Assembly: GCA_905221605.1 (NCBI GenBank)
Contig: CAJNDS010002517.1
Span: 318,589 to 382,588 of the forward strand
DNA from: Symbiodinium natans
Taxonomy: Eukaryota > Sar > Dinophyceae > Suessiales > Symbiodiniaceae
Direction: 5' to 3'
Length of the DNA: 64,000 nucleotides
Shown in pieces: positions 1-10,270 of the stretch. The notes under the pieces were generated by a model. It saw only the letters and a program-made list of their open reading frames with translations, searched no databases and was not told the origin of the DNA. Position numbers and translations under genes: made by a program. Position 1 is the stretch's first letter. Every line of letters starts with the position of its first letter.

Positions 1-159
1 GGTCGCTGGCCGTTTCGGGGGGGGTACCCCAAGGCCCCAGGCCAGGAGGACCCGGACCCCTCACCACAGCGTGTCCAGGGACCAGGGGGCCTCAGGCCAG
101 GCCAGGCGGGGGGGGTGCTCAAAAAGCTGATTTTGGTGTCTGTGAGCTTTGTTTGGCCC

Positions 160-255
160 GCCTGGCCCTTCCTGGCCCCCCTGGCCCCCCCTGGCCCCCC
201 CTGGCCCCCCCTGGCCCCCCCTGGCCCCTGGCCCCCCCTTGGCCCCCCCTGGCGC
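160..255. repeat. C-rich minisatellite, CCTGGCCCC-type unit
   Basis: A run of imperfect 9-10 bp units of the form CCCCCCTGG is repeated about ten times. It opens long Pro/Gly-rich reading frames on both strands, which are by-products of the repeat and not genes. Confidence 0.85.
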
Positions 256-260
256 CTCCT

Positions 261-540
261 GCCCCCTCACACGGCCCCTGGCCGCCCTGACAGTGGTTCC
301 TGGCTGCCCCCCTCCAACACTCCAAACCCTTCCGCCCTTCCAGCATCTCCAGCCCCTCTAGGCCCGCCAGCAGCCCCCAGCCGCGCCCCCCTCCCAGGCC
401 CAAACCTCCAGACCCTCCACTCCAGCCCCTCTAGGCCCTCCAGCCCAGCTCACCTCCAGCCCCTCCACCCCGCAGCCTCAACCTGCCGCCCCTCCTGCCC
501 CTCCAGCCTCTCCAGCCCCTGCAAAAGTGGCCCCCCCGAG
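261..540. repeat. Pyrimidine-rich low-complexity stretch
   Basis: C/T-rich sequence with recurring CTCCAGCCCCTC motifs, for example around 353 and 421. No gene-like codon pattern is visible. Confidence 0.6.
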
Positions 541-1080
541 TTGGCCCGCCAGCGCCAAAGAGCCACGAACTTGGGCGTCAGCATCTGCTTTTACGTTTAG
601 GATGACACGCAAAGCCTCAAAATGAAACAGGACTTTGCCGGCATAGGAATTTGCCGAGGTTTTCTAGCTAAATTTCCTTTTGAGTTTCTTGCACAACAGT
701 TGGACCGCCAGCGCCACAGATCCGCGAAATTGAGCGCCAACGAGTTTTGCTCCTTTGGGCTTAGGATGACATGCAGAGCCACAAACTGCAACATGACGTT
801 GCCGGCATACGAATTTGCCGAGGATTTCTGGCCAAATTTGCGTCTCAGCTCAAAAACTAAAAAGTTGGCCCTCCAGCGCCAGAGATCCACGAAATTGAGC
901 GCCACACGGGAGTCTGCGACATGCTCCTTTTGGGTTTAGGATGACACGCAGAGCCCCAAAATGAAACATGACGTTGCCGGCATAGGAATTTGCCGAGGTT
1001 TTATGGCTAAATTTCCTTGCACGCTTATTGCATAAAAGTTTCCCCGCCAACGCCACGGATCCGCGAAATTGAGCGCCAAG
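541..1080. repeat. Tandem repeat, about 165-175 bp unit, three copies plus a partial one
   Basis: Copies begin at about 601, 765 and 940 with GATGACACGCA-like sequence. Each continues through TTTGCCGAGG and ends with GCGAAATTGAGCGCCA. A partial leading copy occupies 541-600. Copies differ by scattered substitutions and small indels, so the array is old. Open frames crossing it change register between copies and are not credible genes. Confidence 0.85.
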
Positions 1081-1269
1081 CCCCTACCCCCACCACCCCT
1101 CCAGAAGCATAACAGTTAAAACCAGATCCCGCGGGCCTTAGGCGCTCCAGCAGCAACAGTTAAGCTTCCAGATATCTAGAGCCTTAAGCTTCAGCCCTCC
1201 CCCCCCCCCCCATCCCGCAGCCCTCCACCTAAGCTTCCCGGAGCACGGCGGCCTCAACCTTCCTCATCC
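1081..1269. other. Non-coding spacer
   Basis: Contains a C tract near 1200-1211 and AAGCTT-rich sequence. No gene or repeat family is recognised. Confidence 0.4.
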
Positions 1270-1490
1270 TGAACGGGTTGTCCCGGGGGCCCCCCGGGAC
1301 GGGTTGTCCCGGGGCCCCCCCGGGACAGGTTGTCCTGGGGCGTCCCGGGGCGTCCCGGGGCCCACCTGGGACAATTGTCCCGGGGCCCCCCCGGGACCCC
1401 CCCAGGACAGCTGTCCCGGGGCGCCCCCGGGACGCCCCGGGACGCCCCCAGGACACTGTCCCGGGGCCCCCCCGGGACGCTAATATTCGC
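1270..1490. repeat. Cluster of CCCGGG palindromes
   Basis: Seven or so near-perfect palindromes of the type GTCCCGGGG..CCCCGGGAC lie head to tail, the first at about 1280-1300 and the last ending near 1480. Short linkers (GGGTTGT, ACAATT, ACAGCT) separate them. Both strands are open because the motif is self-complementary. Each unit can form a strong hairpin. Confidence 0.8.
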
Positions 1491-1810
1491 GATTTTGAGC
1501 GTGTGATCGTTTCGCTTTCCGTGTTTTCGGAGGCTTTTTGTACGGTTTTCCAAAACCGACGCGGCAGCCAAAAACCGCCACTCGGTCCAGAACCCGTGTT
1601 TTTTGTTGTGTTTGCTGTGCTGGTTGCGGTGTCACGCTTTTCGATTCAGTAGCCACGCATATACGAACCAGCCAACTGCGATCCCGTACTTCCTGCCCGC
1701 GGCTGGCTTCGGGCCGTTTTGTGCCTCACGGCCTGTTTTTTCTCTATCTACTTTGGGCGTTTTTGTGTCGATTTATGCGTTTCCTTTAAGGTTGGGACGC
1801 AGTCTCCCTA

Positions 1811-1904
1811 CAAAACCTCCTGCGGGTAAGTATGCTAGATGTTGTTTTGGAAAACGTTTACTGTCTTTAACTTAGGCCTTTGATTCCTGCCGCAGGAGGT
1901 TTTG
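1811..1904. repeat. Perfect 15-bp inverted repeat with 64-bp loop
   Basis: The arm CAAAACCTCCTGCGG at 1811-1825 is the exact reverse complement of 1890-1904. The left arm is followed immediately by GTAAG, a canonical splice donor, and the right arm begins within CCGCAG, an acceptor-like string. It could be a structured element or an intron with complementary ends. Confidence 0.7.
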
Positions 1905-2304
1905 GACGAAAACACGAAAACTCATTACATTTTTCCCGCCTCTGGGCAGCACCTAGCCATGCATGACTTTTTTTCCAGCCACCTGCCCAGCAGCATTGCA
2001 CAGTCGTAGTGATGTGTCTCTGAGGTCGGGATGGAAGAAGGCCGCGCCACGCCGTGCGAGCCGGCTGCTGGCAGTGAGTGAAGCCGCCAGCCGCGCGGCG
2101 GGTCTTAGCTTTTTTAGAAGTCAGCGCAAGGGCTCGAAGAAAGGCCAGCTGCGAGCGCTCGCACGGGTGACTATATTGCTCAGTTCGAGCCGACTCTCGT
2201 TAAGATAGCATGCTTTGTTTTGCTCGTCTGCAGCCATTTGTCTACAGACAATAGACAACATCTATAAGCTCACGCGATTCCATTTCGTCTGCGCTCCTAC
2301 GCTC

Positions 2305-3855
2305 ATGTTCAGCAAGGGCAAGCACGGCAAGGGCAAGGGCTACACCGGTGCTGGCGGCACCTACTGGGGCGGCGGCGGCTGCATGGGAAAAGGCAAGGGC
2401 GCGAAGGGCTACGGTTACGGCGACCGCGATGCTTGGGCCCCGGCGTGGTCGCCATCGCAGCATCAGACACCGCCTGGCTATGAGGGCGAGGGCCGCACTT
2501 CAACACGTCGACTTCTTGGCCGCGACTCAATGGCCAAGAAATTCCTGCGGCCCTACGCGGCCTCTTCTGGCAACTTCCTGTACGGCGACGGCACCGATGT
2601 GGAGATGCTCGCGAAGACATGCTTGCGACAGCTTCTCACCACGGAGGTATCGGAACTATCCCGCCGCCCTGCATACGGGTTTTCCATGCTATCCACGACC
2701 CTTCGGGCTTTCGCGGCCGGCTTGCAGAGCGACGAGGCCAAGGCGTCGGAGGCCGCTCTGGCGTCACTCTTCCAAGGTAGCCAGGAAGGCAAAGCCTTCG
2801 TGGAACGTCTCGCGAAGACCGACTTCGAAACGGCGAAGCATCGGCCGCAAGACTGTGAGGATGCCTTCGAGAAGATCTTGACCTTCTTGAAGGAAAACAA
2901 GGCAATGCTCTACGAGCACTTGGCCCGCGCGGCTGCCCATGGAGCTCTGCTCTACGTTGGTGGACTACATGCCCTGGACGCGCTCATCAAAGCCGATGGC
3001 TTGGCAGCTTGGTGCTCGCAGGTTCCCTCCGACGAGTTCCTGCAGAAAGCCTTGGACAAGTGGAAGGCGGGCGGTAAGAAGCCGGCTGCCGCGGCCACGT
3101 TCTTGGTGGAGGCGTACAGAGCACGCAAAAAGAGCGAAGCCGCCTGGAAGCAAGGTGGAGCACTCATTCGCGGAGACGATTCGGACGATGCAGCCGACGA
3201 TCGCGCCCGAGCACTCTCTTCGTCCTCATCTTCGGAGACGTCCAAGAAGCCGAAGAAGGCCAGAAAGTCCAAGAAAGACAAAGACGGTAAGAAGCGCAGG
3301 AAGAAGTCGAGTTCGTCCTCCAGCGAGTCCAACAAGAAGAAGGACGACAAATCCAAGAAAGACAGGGGCGGCAAAGATGACGAGAAGAAAAAGCAGAAGG
3401 ACGACAAGGACAAGGACAAAGACAAGGACAAGGACAAGGACAAGAAGGACAAGGACAAAGCGCCTAAGGCCGACAAGGACCAGAACAAAGACAAAAAGAA
3501 GCGAAAGTCTTCGAGTTCTTCAGGGACGGACAACAAGAAGAAGGAACGCAAGTCTTCGAGGTCCGAAGAGCCGGCTGCAGCCGTCGACAAGATGAAGATC
3601 CACTTCGTCTCGGCCCTCGACCCGAACGGCGCCGTCGTCGCCGACGAGACGGACCGTGTCCATGAAGTCAAGATGGAGGACGATCTGACGGTCGAGGGTG
3701 CAGCGTGCTATGTCTTAGAGGACCAGGGGATGGCCGGCGACCTCGTCAATTGGACGGCCCATGTGCTGCAAGACGGCAAGTGCGTGCCCATTGCTGCAAG
3801 CACCACACCAGCAACCGGAGCCCCCGAGGTCGTCTTCGTGCGCAAGCTCGATTGA
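2305..3855 (+). CDS. Lys/Asp-rich low-complexity protein of unknown function, 516 aa
   Basis: An intronless frame whose first ATG is at 2305; the frame is open a little further upstream from a TTG. The N-terminus (about residues 1-50) is Gly/Lys-rich with repeated GKGKG. Residues about 70-290 form a non-repetitive, mostly helical region. From about 300 to 430 it is a Ser/Lys/Asp tract with a (DK)n run coded by AAGGACAAGGAC-type repeats (3388-3460), probably disordered and nuclear. The last 85 residues return to ordered sequence beginning MKIHFVSALDP. I recognise no family. It precedes a Helitron-type Rep/helicase region on the same strand and, like it, lacks introns, so it may be a second protein of the same mobile element. 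That link is inference. Confidence 0.7.
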   Translation: MFSKGKHGKGKGYTGAGGTYWGGGGCMGKGKGAKGYGYGDRDAWAPAWSPSQHQTPPGYEGEGRTSTRRLLGRDSMAKKFLRPYAASSGNFLYGDGTDVEMLAKTCLRQLLTTEVSELSRRPAYGFSMLSTTLRAFAAGLQSDEAKASEAALASLFQGSQEGKAFVERLAKTDFETAKHRPQDCEDAFEKILTFLKENKAMLYEHLARAAAHGALLYVGGLHALDALIKADGLAAWCSQVPSDEFLQKALDKWKAGGKKPAAAATFLVEAYRARKKSEAAWKQGGALIRGDDSDDAADDRARALSSSSSSETSKKPKKARKSKKDKDGKKRRKKSSSSSSESNKKKDDKSKKDRGGKDDEKKKQKDDKDKDKDKDKDKDKKDKDKAPKADKDQNKDKKKRKSSSSSGTDNKKKERKSSRSEEPAAAVDKMKIHFVSALDPNGAVVADETDRVHEVKMEDDLTVEGAACYVLEDQGMAGDLVNWTAHVLQDGKCVPIAASTTPATGAPEVVFVRKLD

Positions 3856-3936
3856 GGCTCCGATGCCATTTAGACCGTGCCCCGCACATGTCCCATGGCC
3901 GATCACCTCATGACGCTGCCGTACGCGCAAATTTGT

Positions 3937-4012
3937 CTTCCCATCGAAAAGTGCACGCAGTGCCTGCCCTGGTTGCTGTAGCCTAGGTAGTGCAAGTATG
4001 CCGTTCCTATGA
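3937..4012 (+). repeat. Diverged direct repeat, copy 1
   Basis: Begins TCTTCCCATCGAAAAGTGCA and ends near CCTATGA. Matches 4973-5049 with many substitutions but few indels. It lies just after the stop of the Lys/Asp-rich gene. Confidence 0.6.
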
Positions 4013-4972
4013 AGGGGAGCAGAGGCGGCAGCGAAACGAATCTGCCGTTAATAGACTTGCGTGAAAAACTGTATAGCACATGTGTGGACGTTGGAAGTCC
4101 GGAAGCTTTCAAAGCCAGGTTCGCCTGCTGGTCAAGCGGTCTGTGTTCTCCAGATGACAATCCCGTACGTTTGCACTTGACTTGTCTGTTGCAGCATGCA
4201 TACTCATCGCAGCCGTGATATATCGAGTTTTCGCATCAGGCACTATCGTCCTTCTTCCGCGATCCATCCGTCGATAACATGGATCTCCTTCAACTGCAAC
4301 TCATGGACACGGGCGCTCGCGGGCGCTGTGCGCGCGCAGGCACTGTTGCCTGTGATGTGTTACAATGATGCATGCCATGCACTCTCGCGCGCCGAGGACT
4401 CCAGGCGGCCGATGCCGAAGTGTCTCTTCGTGATCGTCTGGCTCATGCCTGCATCGACTTCGACTACTACATCCTCTGGCTTCGGCGCCAGGTCGAGTTG
4501 CTCACGGTCCTGCGAGGCCTCCCTGTCTTGGGAAACGGAGCCTGCGGGGATGTCGTGGTGGCCATAGTTCCTTGCCTGCAGCCCGGCCCATGCGTTGTCT
4601 TGATGACCCCCATGGGACTGTGACCCGTTGTCTCAGGCCGACTTCTGCGTGCCCGCGCGACCGGTGGCGGAGCTGCCGAGTCCTCATGACCTGGTCGCCC
4701 ATCTCCCACCCCTTCGAGCTGAAGACGGTCGCGATTGGACGATGCTTGAGGTGACACAGTTATGGGCTGAGGCAAGGAATCTTCGCACGAAGTGATAACA
4801 ATAATAACGTATCGGCGTTGCGCGCACCCTTTGCAGGTTCGTATCCTGCGAGTGCAGAACGCTGCCTTACGAGGTCACGTTCTGCGATTGGGCGTCCTTG
4901 CACGCGACCTGGCGAACAGAGAGGGCGCTGTTCTGTATGCGCTCGGCGGCCTGTGAACTGCATCGCAGAGAT

Positions 4973-5049
4973 CGTCTTCCATCCAAAAGTGCATGCAGAG
5001 CCTGCCCCATTTGTTGTAGCACGAACAGTACAAGTGCGCTGTCATGTGA
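4973..5049 (+). repeat. Diverged direct repeat, copy 2
   Basis: Partner of 3937-4012. It lies about 180 bp upstream of the Rep/helicase start, so both intronless genes have a copy in an adjoining spacer. Confidence 0.6.
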
Positions 5050-5225
5050 CGGCAACGCAGCATGACTGAGAATGTGTGCAGTTCAACTCTGATCGCTTTC
5101 GTGTTGATGCACCGTCACCTTCTTGCCTGCTACCAGTCCCTGCAATCTTGCCGCAGCACCTTCCGTCTCTACAGCTCTTGCCTTTCTGTTTGTCTACCTT
5201 GACTCGACCGGGCTGGGCACCTCAC

Positions 5226-7605
5226 ATGGCGCGACGTCCCTCGGAGCGCTGCAGCGGCTTCGCTGGCGCCGGCGAGGAGCGGCAGGCCTGCGTCTTCTCG
5301 ACGACCGACCTGGGCCGGCCGTCGAGAATTCATGCAAACCGGGGGCAGGCATCGTGCGTCTTCTGCTCAGAGTCAGTGCTGAGGCAGCGTCTGGGTAACT
5401 CCCGGGGCAAAGGTGTGGTCACGGCCGCCTTGGCTTTTTTTCACGAGCAAAGCCCGGAGGATGTGTACGTCCGCGCCGCGCAGCGGCTTCGAGACGTGGC
5501 TGGAGAGCTACAGCGCAGGAGCGCGACGCACGTGCACAGCAACAAGCTAAGGCCCGAGCTCAACGTCGAGGAGGTGGAGACCCCGCTAACTGGGCGGGTT
5601 TGTTGGAAGCCCGCCAATCCCAGTGCGACCCCTCGGCAGAAACGAAAAGAGTGCATGAGAGAAGCTGCGCCAGCCAGCTGCGAGCGTTGCAGAAGAAATT
5701 TCCGGCCATCTATGGCGAAGATGGACGGCCAGCGGCCGCTTGGCAGACGGACCTAGCCAAGGCCTTCACGAACTTCGCGAAGAACTGGTCGTGGCGCATG
5801 TGCCGCCAATGCGACCGGATGGTCCCACAGCCGTTCGAGCCCAAGCACGCGCGTGCCTCCGGAAGGCTCCAGCCCACGCTTGCAGCGTGCGGACACTGTT
5901 CCGCCGGGATCGGCTACTGGGCGCCGCGACCCTCCGACGTGCCCGAACCCCTGCGGAGGCTACCTGAAGAGGTACTCTCGGCGCTGGCCATTCTTGACGT
6001 CTACACGGGTCCGGCCGAGCGCGCGCTGCAGGGCCACTGGGTGCACACCAGCTGCGTTCGCTTCAGCTGGAAGCCGATATCCGTCGAGGAGCGCCTCAGC
6101 GCACTTCCTCGCGCAGCTTGGCGTGCTGGACGTGCCGCCTACACCTGGTTGATTGCTGCGGAGACCTGCCCATACCGCGACTTCCTGAGATCTCACACTG
6201 AGTTTCTGCGGCACCGTCAACGTCTTCTGGATCATGGCGACTTGGACGCTGCGACCCCAGTGCCCTGGCTGCCGCTGCGCTTTCTGGAAACGATCGGCTT
6301 GGAGTCTGCCATTTGGCCTCATCTCTATTGGGACCGCACCATGTGCGAAACATACGTTCGCAGCATGGATGCGAGGCGCCTTTCTCGAGCCGAGCAGCAA
6401 GAGGGCCGCGACGAGGATGCGGAGGGCGATGTGGACATGATGGAGGCCGCACTTGAGGCCGCCGAGCAACCGGAGAACGAGGTTGAGGACCCTGACAGCG
6501 GCTGTGAGGAAGAGCAGGCGGAGGACCCTTGCCCGGAAGGCGCCACGCGCCAAAGCGCCAAGGCTAGCTTCATCGCCAAGGTTTTCTCTTCGGTGATTGG
6601 CTATGGCACCGACCGTGCCCTGGCCCACTTTGTGTATGATCTCTGGATGTGGAGCTCTCTGGGCGGGGCCCGCAATGCCGCGCCCACGAATCTTCGCGGC
6701 GCCTTGGCCGGGCGGAGCTTCTCGCCTCTTTACTGGCAGAACATGCACGCCGGCCTCGTGGACTGCGTGCGCCAGCTCGGCTTCCCCTCCATGTTCGTGA
6801 CTGTGGCCCCCTTGGAGCTGTCGGCGCCCTATCATCACTGGCTTCAGGACGAGCTTCACAAGGCCTGCCGCTGCCGCGCGAACCTTCCGGCGGCAGAGAC
6901 GTTCCACCTCGCGCACCTGCTCTTCCAGACCGCCGAAGGCCTCCTCGCCGGAACCAACCGACAGCAGACGGCCAGCACACGTCGACGGTGGGATCGGCAC
7001 ATCTTGGCGAGTCGCGACGCTGCCGGTTCCAACGTGGTGGAAGTCTTCGCTCGTCTCGAATTCCAGGACGGGAAACGCAAAAGACACGTGGGCCCGGGTC
7101 AATCTTATCATGGCTCCGGGCGTGTCCACTTGCACCTCCTGATCTGGCTTAAAGACGCCGACGGCATCGACTGGCCGCGAGTCGTGCGCGCAGACATCCC
7201 GGACGCAACCACGGAGCCAGAACTGCACGATTTGGTGCGTGATTCCCAGCAGGACTGGGACGACAGCGCCTGGCCACGGAGAGATGGCCCCACGGTCTTC
7301 GACAGCGCAACAGGTGTCCTGCACCTTCACCATCCGGCCGACGCCCACGCAGCACATGTCCGGGCCTACTTGCCCGACCTGCTGGGGGCGCTGCAGTGTC
7401 ACATGGACGTGCAGATGGGCGACGGCCGTGGACTCTTGCTGCAGTACGCGGCCAGCTACAACGCCAAGTTCAGCGACCAGTTCACGACCGCCTGGCTGAA
7501 CGACGAGGCAACAGACTTCCAACTGGCCCGGAAGGTTCTTATGGAGTACCACCCACTCGAGCCCGAGATGTGGCTCCAACTCGCCGGGCAGCAGTACGTA
7601 CGTTT
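5226..7605 (+). CDS. Helitron Rep (HUH endonuclease) part of RepHel, frame shifts near 5650-5690
   Basis: The likely start is the ATG at 5226 (MARRPSERCSG); the frame switches between about 5650 and 5690. A zinc-binding-like region follows with CRQC and CGHC pairs (about 5800-5900), then sequence resembling the DUF6570 region of Helitron proteins. The nuclease signature H-L-H is encoded at 7127-7135 within GRVHLHLLIW. The paired catalytic tyrosines (YAASY) are encoded at 7445-7447 and 7457-7459. In active Helitrons the HUH pair binds metal and the tyrosines attack DNA during rolling-circle transposition. All key residues are present. An acidic Asp/Glu-rich insert lies near 6400-6530. Confidence 0.75.
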
Positions 7606-9477
7606 CGGCAGGTGCTTCAGACCGGCGTGCTGCGCCGCGTGGTCGTGCGTCCGCCCTGGGCCGGCTTCCCACCGAGCCGTTGGGAGTCGCTCTACGTGGC
7701 CTGTGACTGGCGGTCGGAGAGCTGTCCGCTCCTGGAATACCTGCGCCAGTGCAATCAGTCCGGAGTCAAGCGCAAGAACAAGCGCCGGGTGCTGGTGGCG
7801 GCGACGCTACACTCGCCTCTGAGGGACAGCTACTTCGGCCAGTGGCTGCTGCTCAACGTGCCCTTCCGTTCCCTTGCCGATCTGTGGGACGATCGAGCGG
7901 CGAAGGTGCCCGAAGGCTATCGGATGCTGGCCTTGTGTTTGCTGCACCGTCCCGGCTACTGGCGTCGCCTCCACGACGTGCAGCGTGATCTACAGTTGGA
8001 AGGCCGCAAGGACGCCCACATCGGCAACGTCCTGAGCATGTTGGAGGCTCGCACCGCGGTCGTCGATGCTTATCTCTCTGGCCACTTGGTGCTCGACGTG
8101 GACATGCCACCACAGGCGGACCTCCTCGCCGCCCCCGAAGTCGGCTACCGTGGAGAATTGGATCCGGAGCAAGCAGTCGTGGTGGAACACGTCCGGAACA
8201 TGGTCCGCTGGGCACTCGAGCGCCGGTACCCCGAGGACGCAGACCCCGCCCAGTTGCACGACTTCCTCGACCGAACTCGCCACTCGCCCCCACAGGTGCT
8301 GCAGCCCTTCTGCGTGCTGGGGCCTGCCGGGTCTGGAAAGAGCACCGCGCTGGAGGTGGCCGTCCAGCGCGCCGCGGAGGCGGGCGCCCACGTTGGCATT
8401 GCGTGTCCGACCGGCATGCTCGCGAGCGCCTACCGGGAGAAGTTCCCTGGCCTGGACGTCGACACCTTGCACGGCATGTTTCTGCTGCACCTGCCCCAGG
8501 AGGAGACGTGGGATTGCATGGGGAGCTTTGACTTGATCGTCATCGACGAGGTGGGCCAGCTCTCCCGCACGACGTTCGAGCGCCTGCTGTGGTTGTGGGA
8601 CAACGCGGATCGCCGCCCGGCTTTGGTGTTCGTTGGCGACTTCCACCAGCTGCGGGGCATGGATCCCACAAGGGCCTCCGACAGCCCTCGCTGGCGGGGC
8701 GTCGTGAAGCGCCACCTGCAGACGATGCGGCGGTGCAAATGTCCCGAGTTGCGCTGGAAGCTGGAGCTCCTGCGCACCACCAAGCCTTCCAGGGAGCAGT
8801 TGCTCCGCATCCTGCGCGGGCATCGGGCAATGCCCGATCGGGGCCCCGGCGTCAGTCCGGAACCCACGGAGCTGGACGTCCAGGGGATGCTGCAGGAAAC
8901 GCCGCACACCCTGTTCCTGACAATCACTCGCCGCCACGCCGCGCTTCTCAACGATCTTGCCGTCCGAGCCCTATACGGAGATGCCCAGCCCCTCTGCTTC
9001 GTGCCGGGCGACTATGAAAGCAACGTGGACAACTACGACGACCTCGGTCAGCTCGTGGACTGTCAGCCGCTGCATCTTCCTGTCTACGAAGGCATGCGCG
9101 TGACGCTCACCCGGAACGTGCAGAAGGAGCAGAACTTTGTCAACGGCATGCGCGGGGTCGTGCTGGCCGTGCAAAGCTCCTCCGTGCTGGTCCTCACGCA
9201 CTGTGGCAACGTGGTGTCCGTGTTTCCCTACACGGACGACGAGATTGTCGTCGCCGGGGAGAATCGACGGATCACCTACCTGCCGATCAGGCTCGGTTAC
9301 GCGACGAACTTGCAGAAGATCCAGGGAGCAACCCTCGACCACGTGACGATATGGCTCGACGTCCCCAACGTGGAAGCCGCGGCCTATGTGGCGTTGTCCC
9401 GGGTCCAATACGACCAGAACTGGCGCTTCCTGGGGCACGTCACGCGGCACCACTTCACCCCGGCCTCGGGCGTCTGA
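7606..9477 (+). CDS. PIF1-type DNA helicase part of RepHel
   Basis: The frame joins the Rep frame by a one-base shift near 7600-7615 and runs to a TGA at 9475-9477. Walker A GPAGSGKST is encoded near 8320-8346 and Walker B DLIVIDEVGQ near 8529-8560. Later motifs are EGMRVTLTRN, NLQKIQGATLD and YVALSRVQYD, the usual PIF1/RecD-like C-terminal motifs. It would unwind DNA during transposition. Standing alone it would be annotated as a PIF1 helicase; its fusion frame with the HUH domain marks it as transposon-derived. Confidence 0.8.
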   Translation, partial: RQVLQTGVLRRVVVRPPWAGFPPSRWESLYVACDWRSESCPLLEYLRQCNQSGVKRKNKRRVLVAATLHSPLRDSYFGQWLLLNVPFRSLADLWDDRAAKVPEGYRMLALCLLHRPGYWRRLHDVQRDLQLEGRKDAHIGNVLSMLEARTAVVDAYLSGHLVLDVDMPPQADLLAAPEVGYRGELDPEQAVVVEHVRNMVRWALERRYPEDADPAQLHDFLDRTRHSPPQVLQPFCVLGPAGSGKSTALEVAVQRAAEAGAHVGIACPTGMLASAYREKFPGLDVDTLHGMFLLHLPQEETWDCMGSFDLIVIDEVGQLSRTTFERLLWLWDNADRRPALVFVGDFHQLRGMDPTRASDSPRWRGVVKRHLQTMRRCKCPELRWKLELLRTTKPSREQLLRILRGHRAMPDRGPGVSPEPTELDVQGMLQETPHTLFLTITRRHAALLNDLAVRALYGDAQPLCFVPGDYESNVDNYDDLGQLVDCQPLHLPVYEGMRVTLTRNVQKEQNFVNGMRGVVLAVQSSSVLVLTHCGNVVSVFPYTDDEIVVAGENRRITYLPIRLGYATNLQKIQGATLDHVTIWLDVPNVEAAAYVALSRVQYDQNWRFLGHVTRHHFTPASGV

Positions 9478-9940
9478 GCGGCTCTCCCACGGAGGCTAGT
9501 ACCCAGTGATGTATCTTTTGCTTGCCGAAGCTCAGCCAGAGCCACTCTATTATAGTGCACATGAACTGTGTCTATAGCCGGCCTACGCACACAGGCAAAC
9601 AGAGCACATGCGATAAAGTGCAAGCTGAAGGGTGAGGCTCCAAGATAATTACGGCCAACCGGCGAGTTTGAGATCTGCACAGCTCGACCGCTGGTCCTGG
9701 AAAAGAGCAGTCTCGCCACTAATCTGCTGCAAGATCCTGTCGTGTTTATACCACGCAACACGTGCTCACCATTTGCCGTTCCGTTGTGCCTTCTCCTGGC
9801 TCATATGAAGGTTCATGCTGTGCTGCACACCTGCTGCCTCATTGTGTCCTGCCCTCAGCTTTTTTTACCGTGCCAATCCCCGGACGAAGCTCGACCCTGT
9901 AAACTTGCCACTTCCACGAGGTTAAAAAAAACGAAAAGGT
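9478..9940 (+). other. Spacer after the Rep/helicase region
   Basis: No gene recognised. The first telomere-like sequence (TAGACCTAAACCCTAAAAGG) appears at about 9950 and marks the change to the repeat-laden part of the window. Confidence 0.5.
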
Positions 9941-10190
9941 ATTGAGTTTAGACCTAAACCCTAAAAGGAATAGGTAAGGGTGGCTTTGCCGCCTTAAACG
10001 GCGTGGGGTGGGAGAGAATTGTAGAGTGGCCCTCCACGATCGGGCCATGGCCGCCCTTCGCAATGCGCAAGGCCTTCGCGGCTTGGCTGATAACCGCAAC
10101 ATTTTCAGCTTTGCGGAATATTACAGCAAACTCTAAACCCTAAACCCTAAACCCTAAACCCTAAACCCTAAACCCCCCCCCCCCCCGACA

Positions 10191-10270
10191 ACCCGAGGCC
10201 AAGTTCTACGGCGCGCAGGCCAAGAAGGCGAAGACCGAAGCGACCCACGGCTCTCCTCTTCGGAGATAGG
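10191..10270 (+). CDS. Coding-like island, possible exon
   Basis: GC-rich island between a CCCTAAA block and a TTTAGGG block. Two frames are open, one reading AKFYGAQAKKAKTEA. The acceptor could be CCCGAG|G and the donor G|GTTTAGGG. It is not connected to a gene. Confidence 0.35.

Larger units (their letters stand above)
3856..5225 (+). other. Spacer between the two intronless genes, with a diverged internal duplication
   Basis: No convincing gene is seen. Short frames here have no coherent codon pattern. The only structure found is a diverged direct duplication of about 75 bp (3937-4012 and 4973-5049). Confidence 0.5.
5226..9477 (+). mobile_element. Helitron-like element coding region (Rep-helicase), frameshifted
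   Basis: One + strand region encodes, in order, a Cys-rich N-terminus, a Helitron-type Rep domain with HUH and two-Tyr motifs, and a PIF1-type helicase. This order is diagnostic of Helitron RepHel proteins. The reading frame moves twice, near 5650-5690 and near 7600-7615, so the copy is probably inactive unless these are sequencing errors or unrecognised introns. I did not identify the 5' TC and 3' CTRR-hairpin termini, so the limits given are those of the coding region only. Confidence 0.8.

Noticed and set aside
61-600. Pro-rich and collagen-like open frames on both strands
   Set aside because: They follow the C-rich minisatellite; there is no domain, and both strands are open for the same trivial reason.
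541-1080. CRISPR-like array
   Set aside because: Units are about 165-175 bp tandem copies without short repeats and unique spacers; the context is eukaryotic.
1278-1652. Open frames on both strands over the CCCGGG cluster
   Set aside because: The palindromic repeat opens both strands; composition is only Pro/Gly/Arg.
2200-2304. Spliced-leader relic upstream of the first gene
   Set aside because: TCTGCAGCCATTTGTC only loosely resembles the dinoflagellate leader end; I found no clear match anywhere in the window.
5960-7672. A 570-codon minus-strand frame opposite the Rep domain
   Set aside because: A GC-rich shadow of the + strand gene, which carries the HUH, Tyr and helicase motifs.
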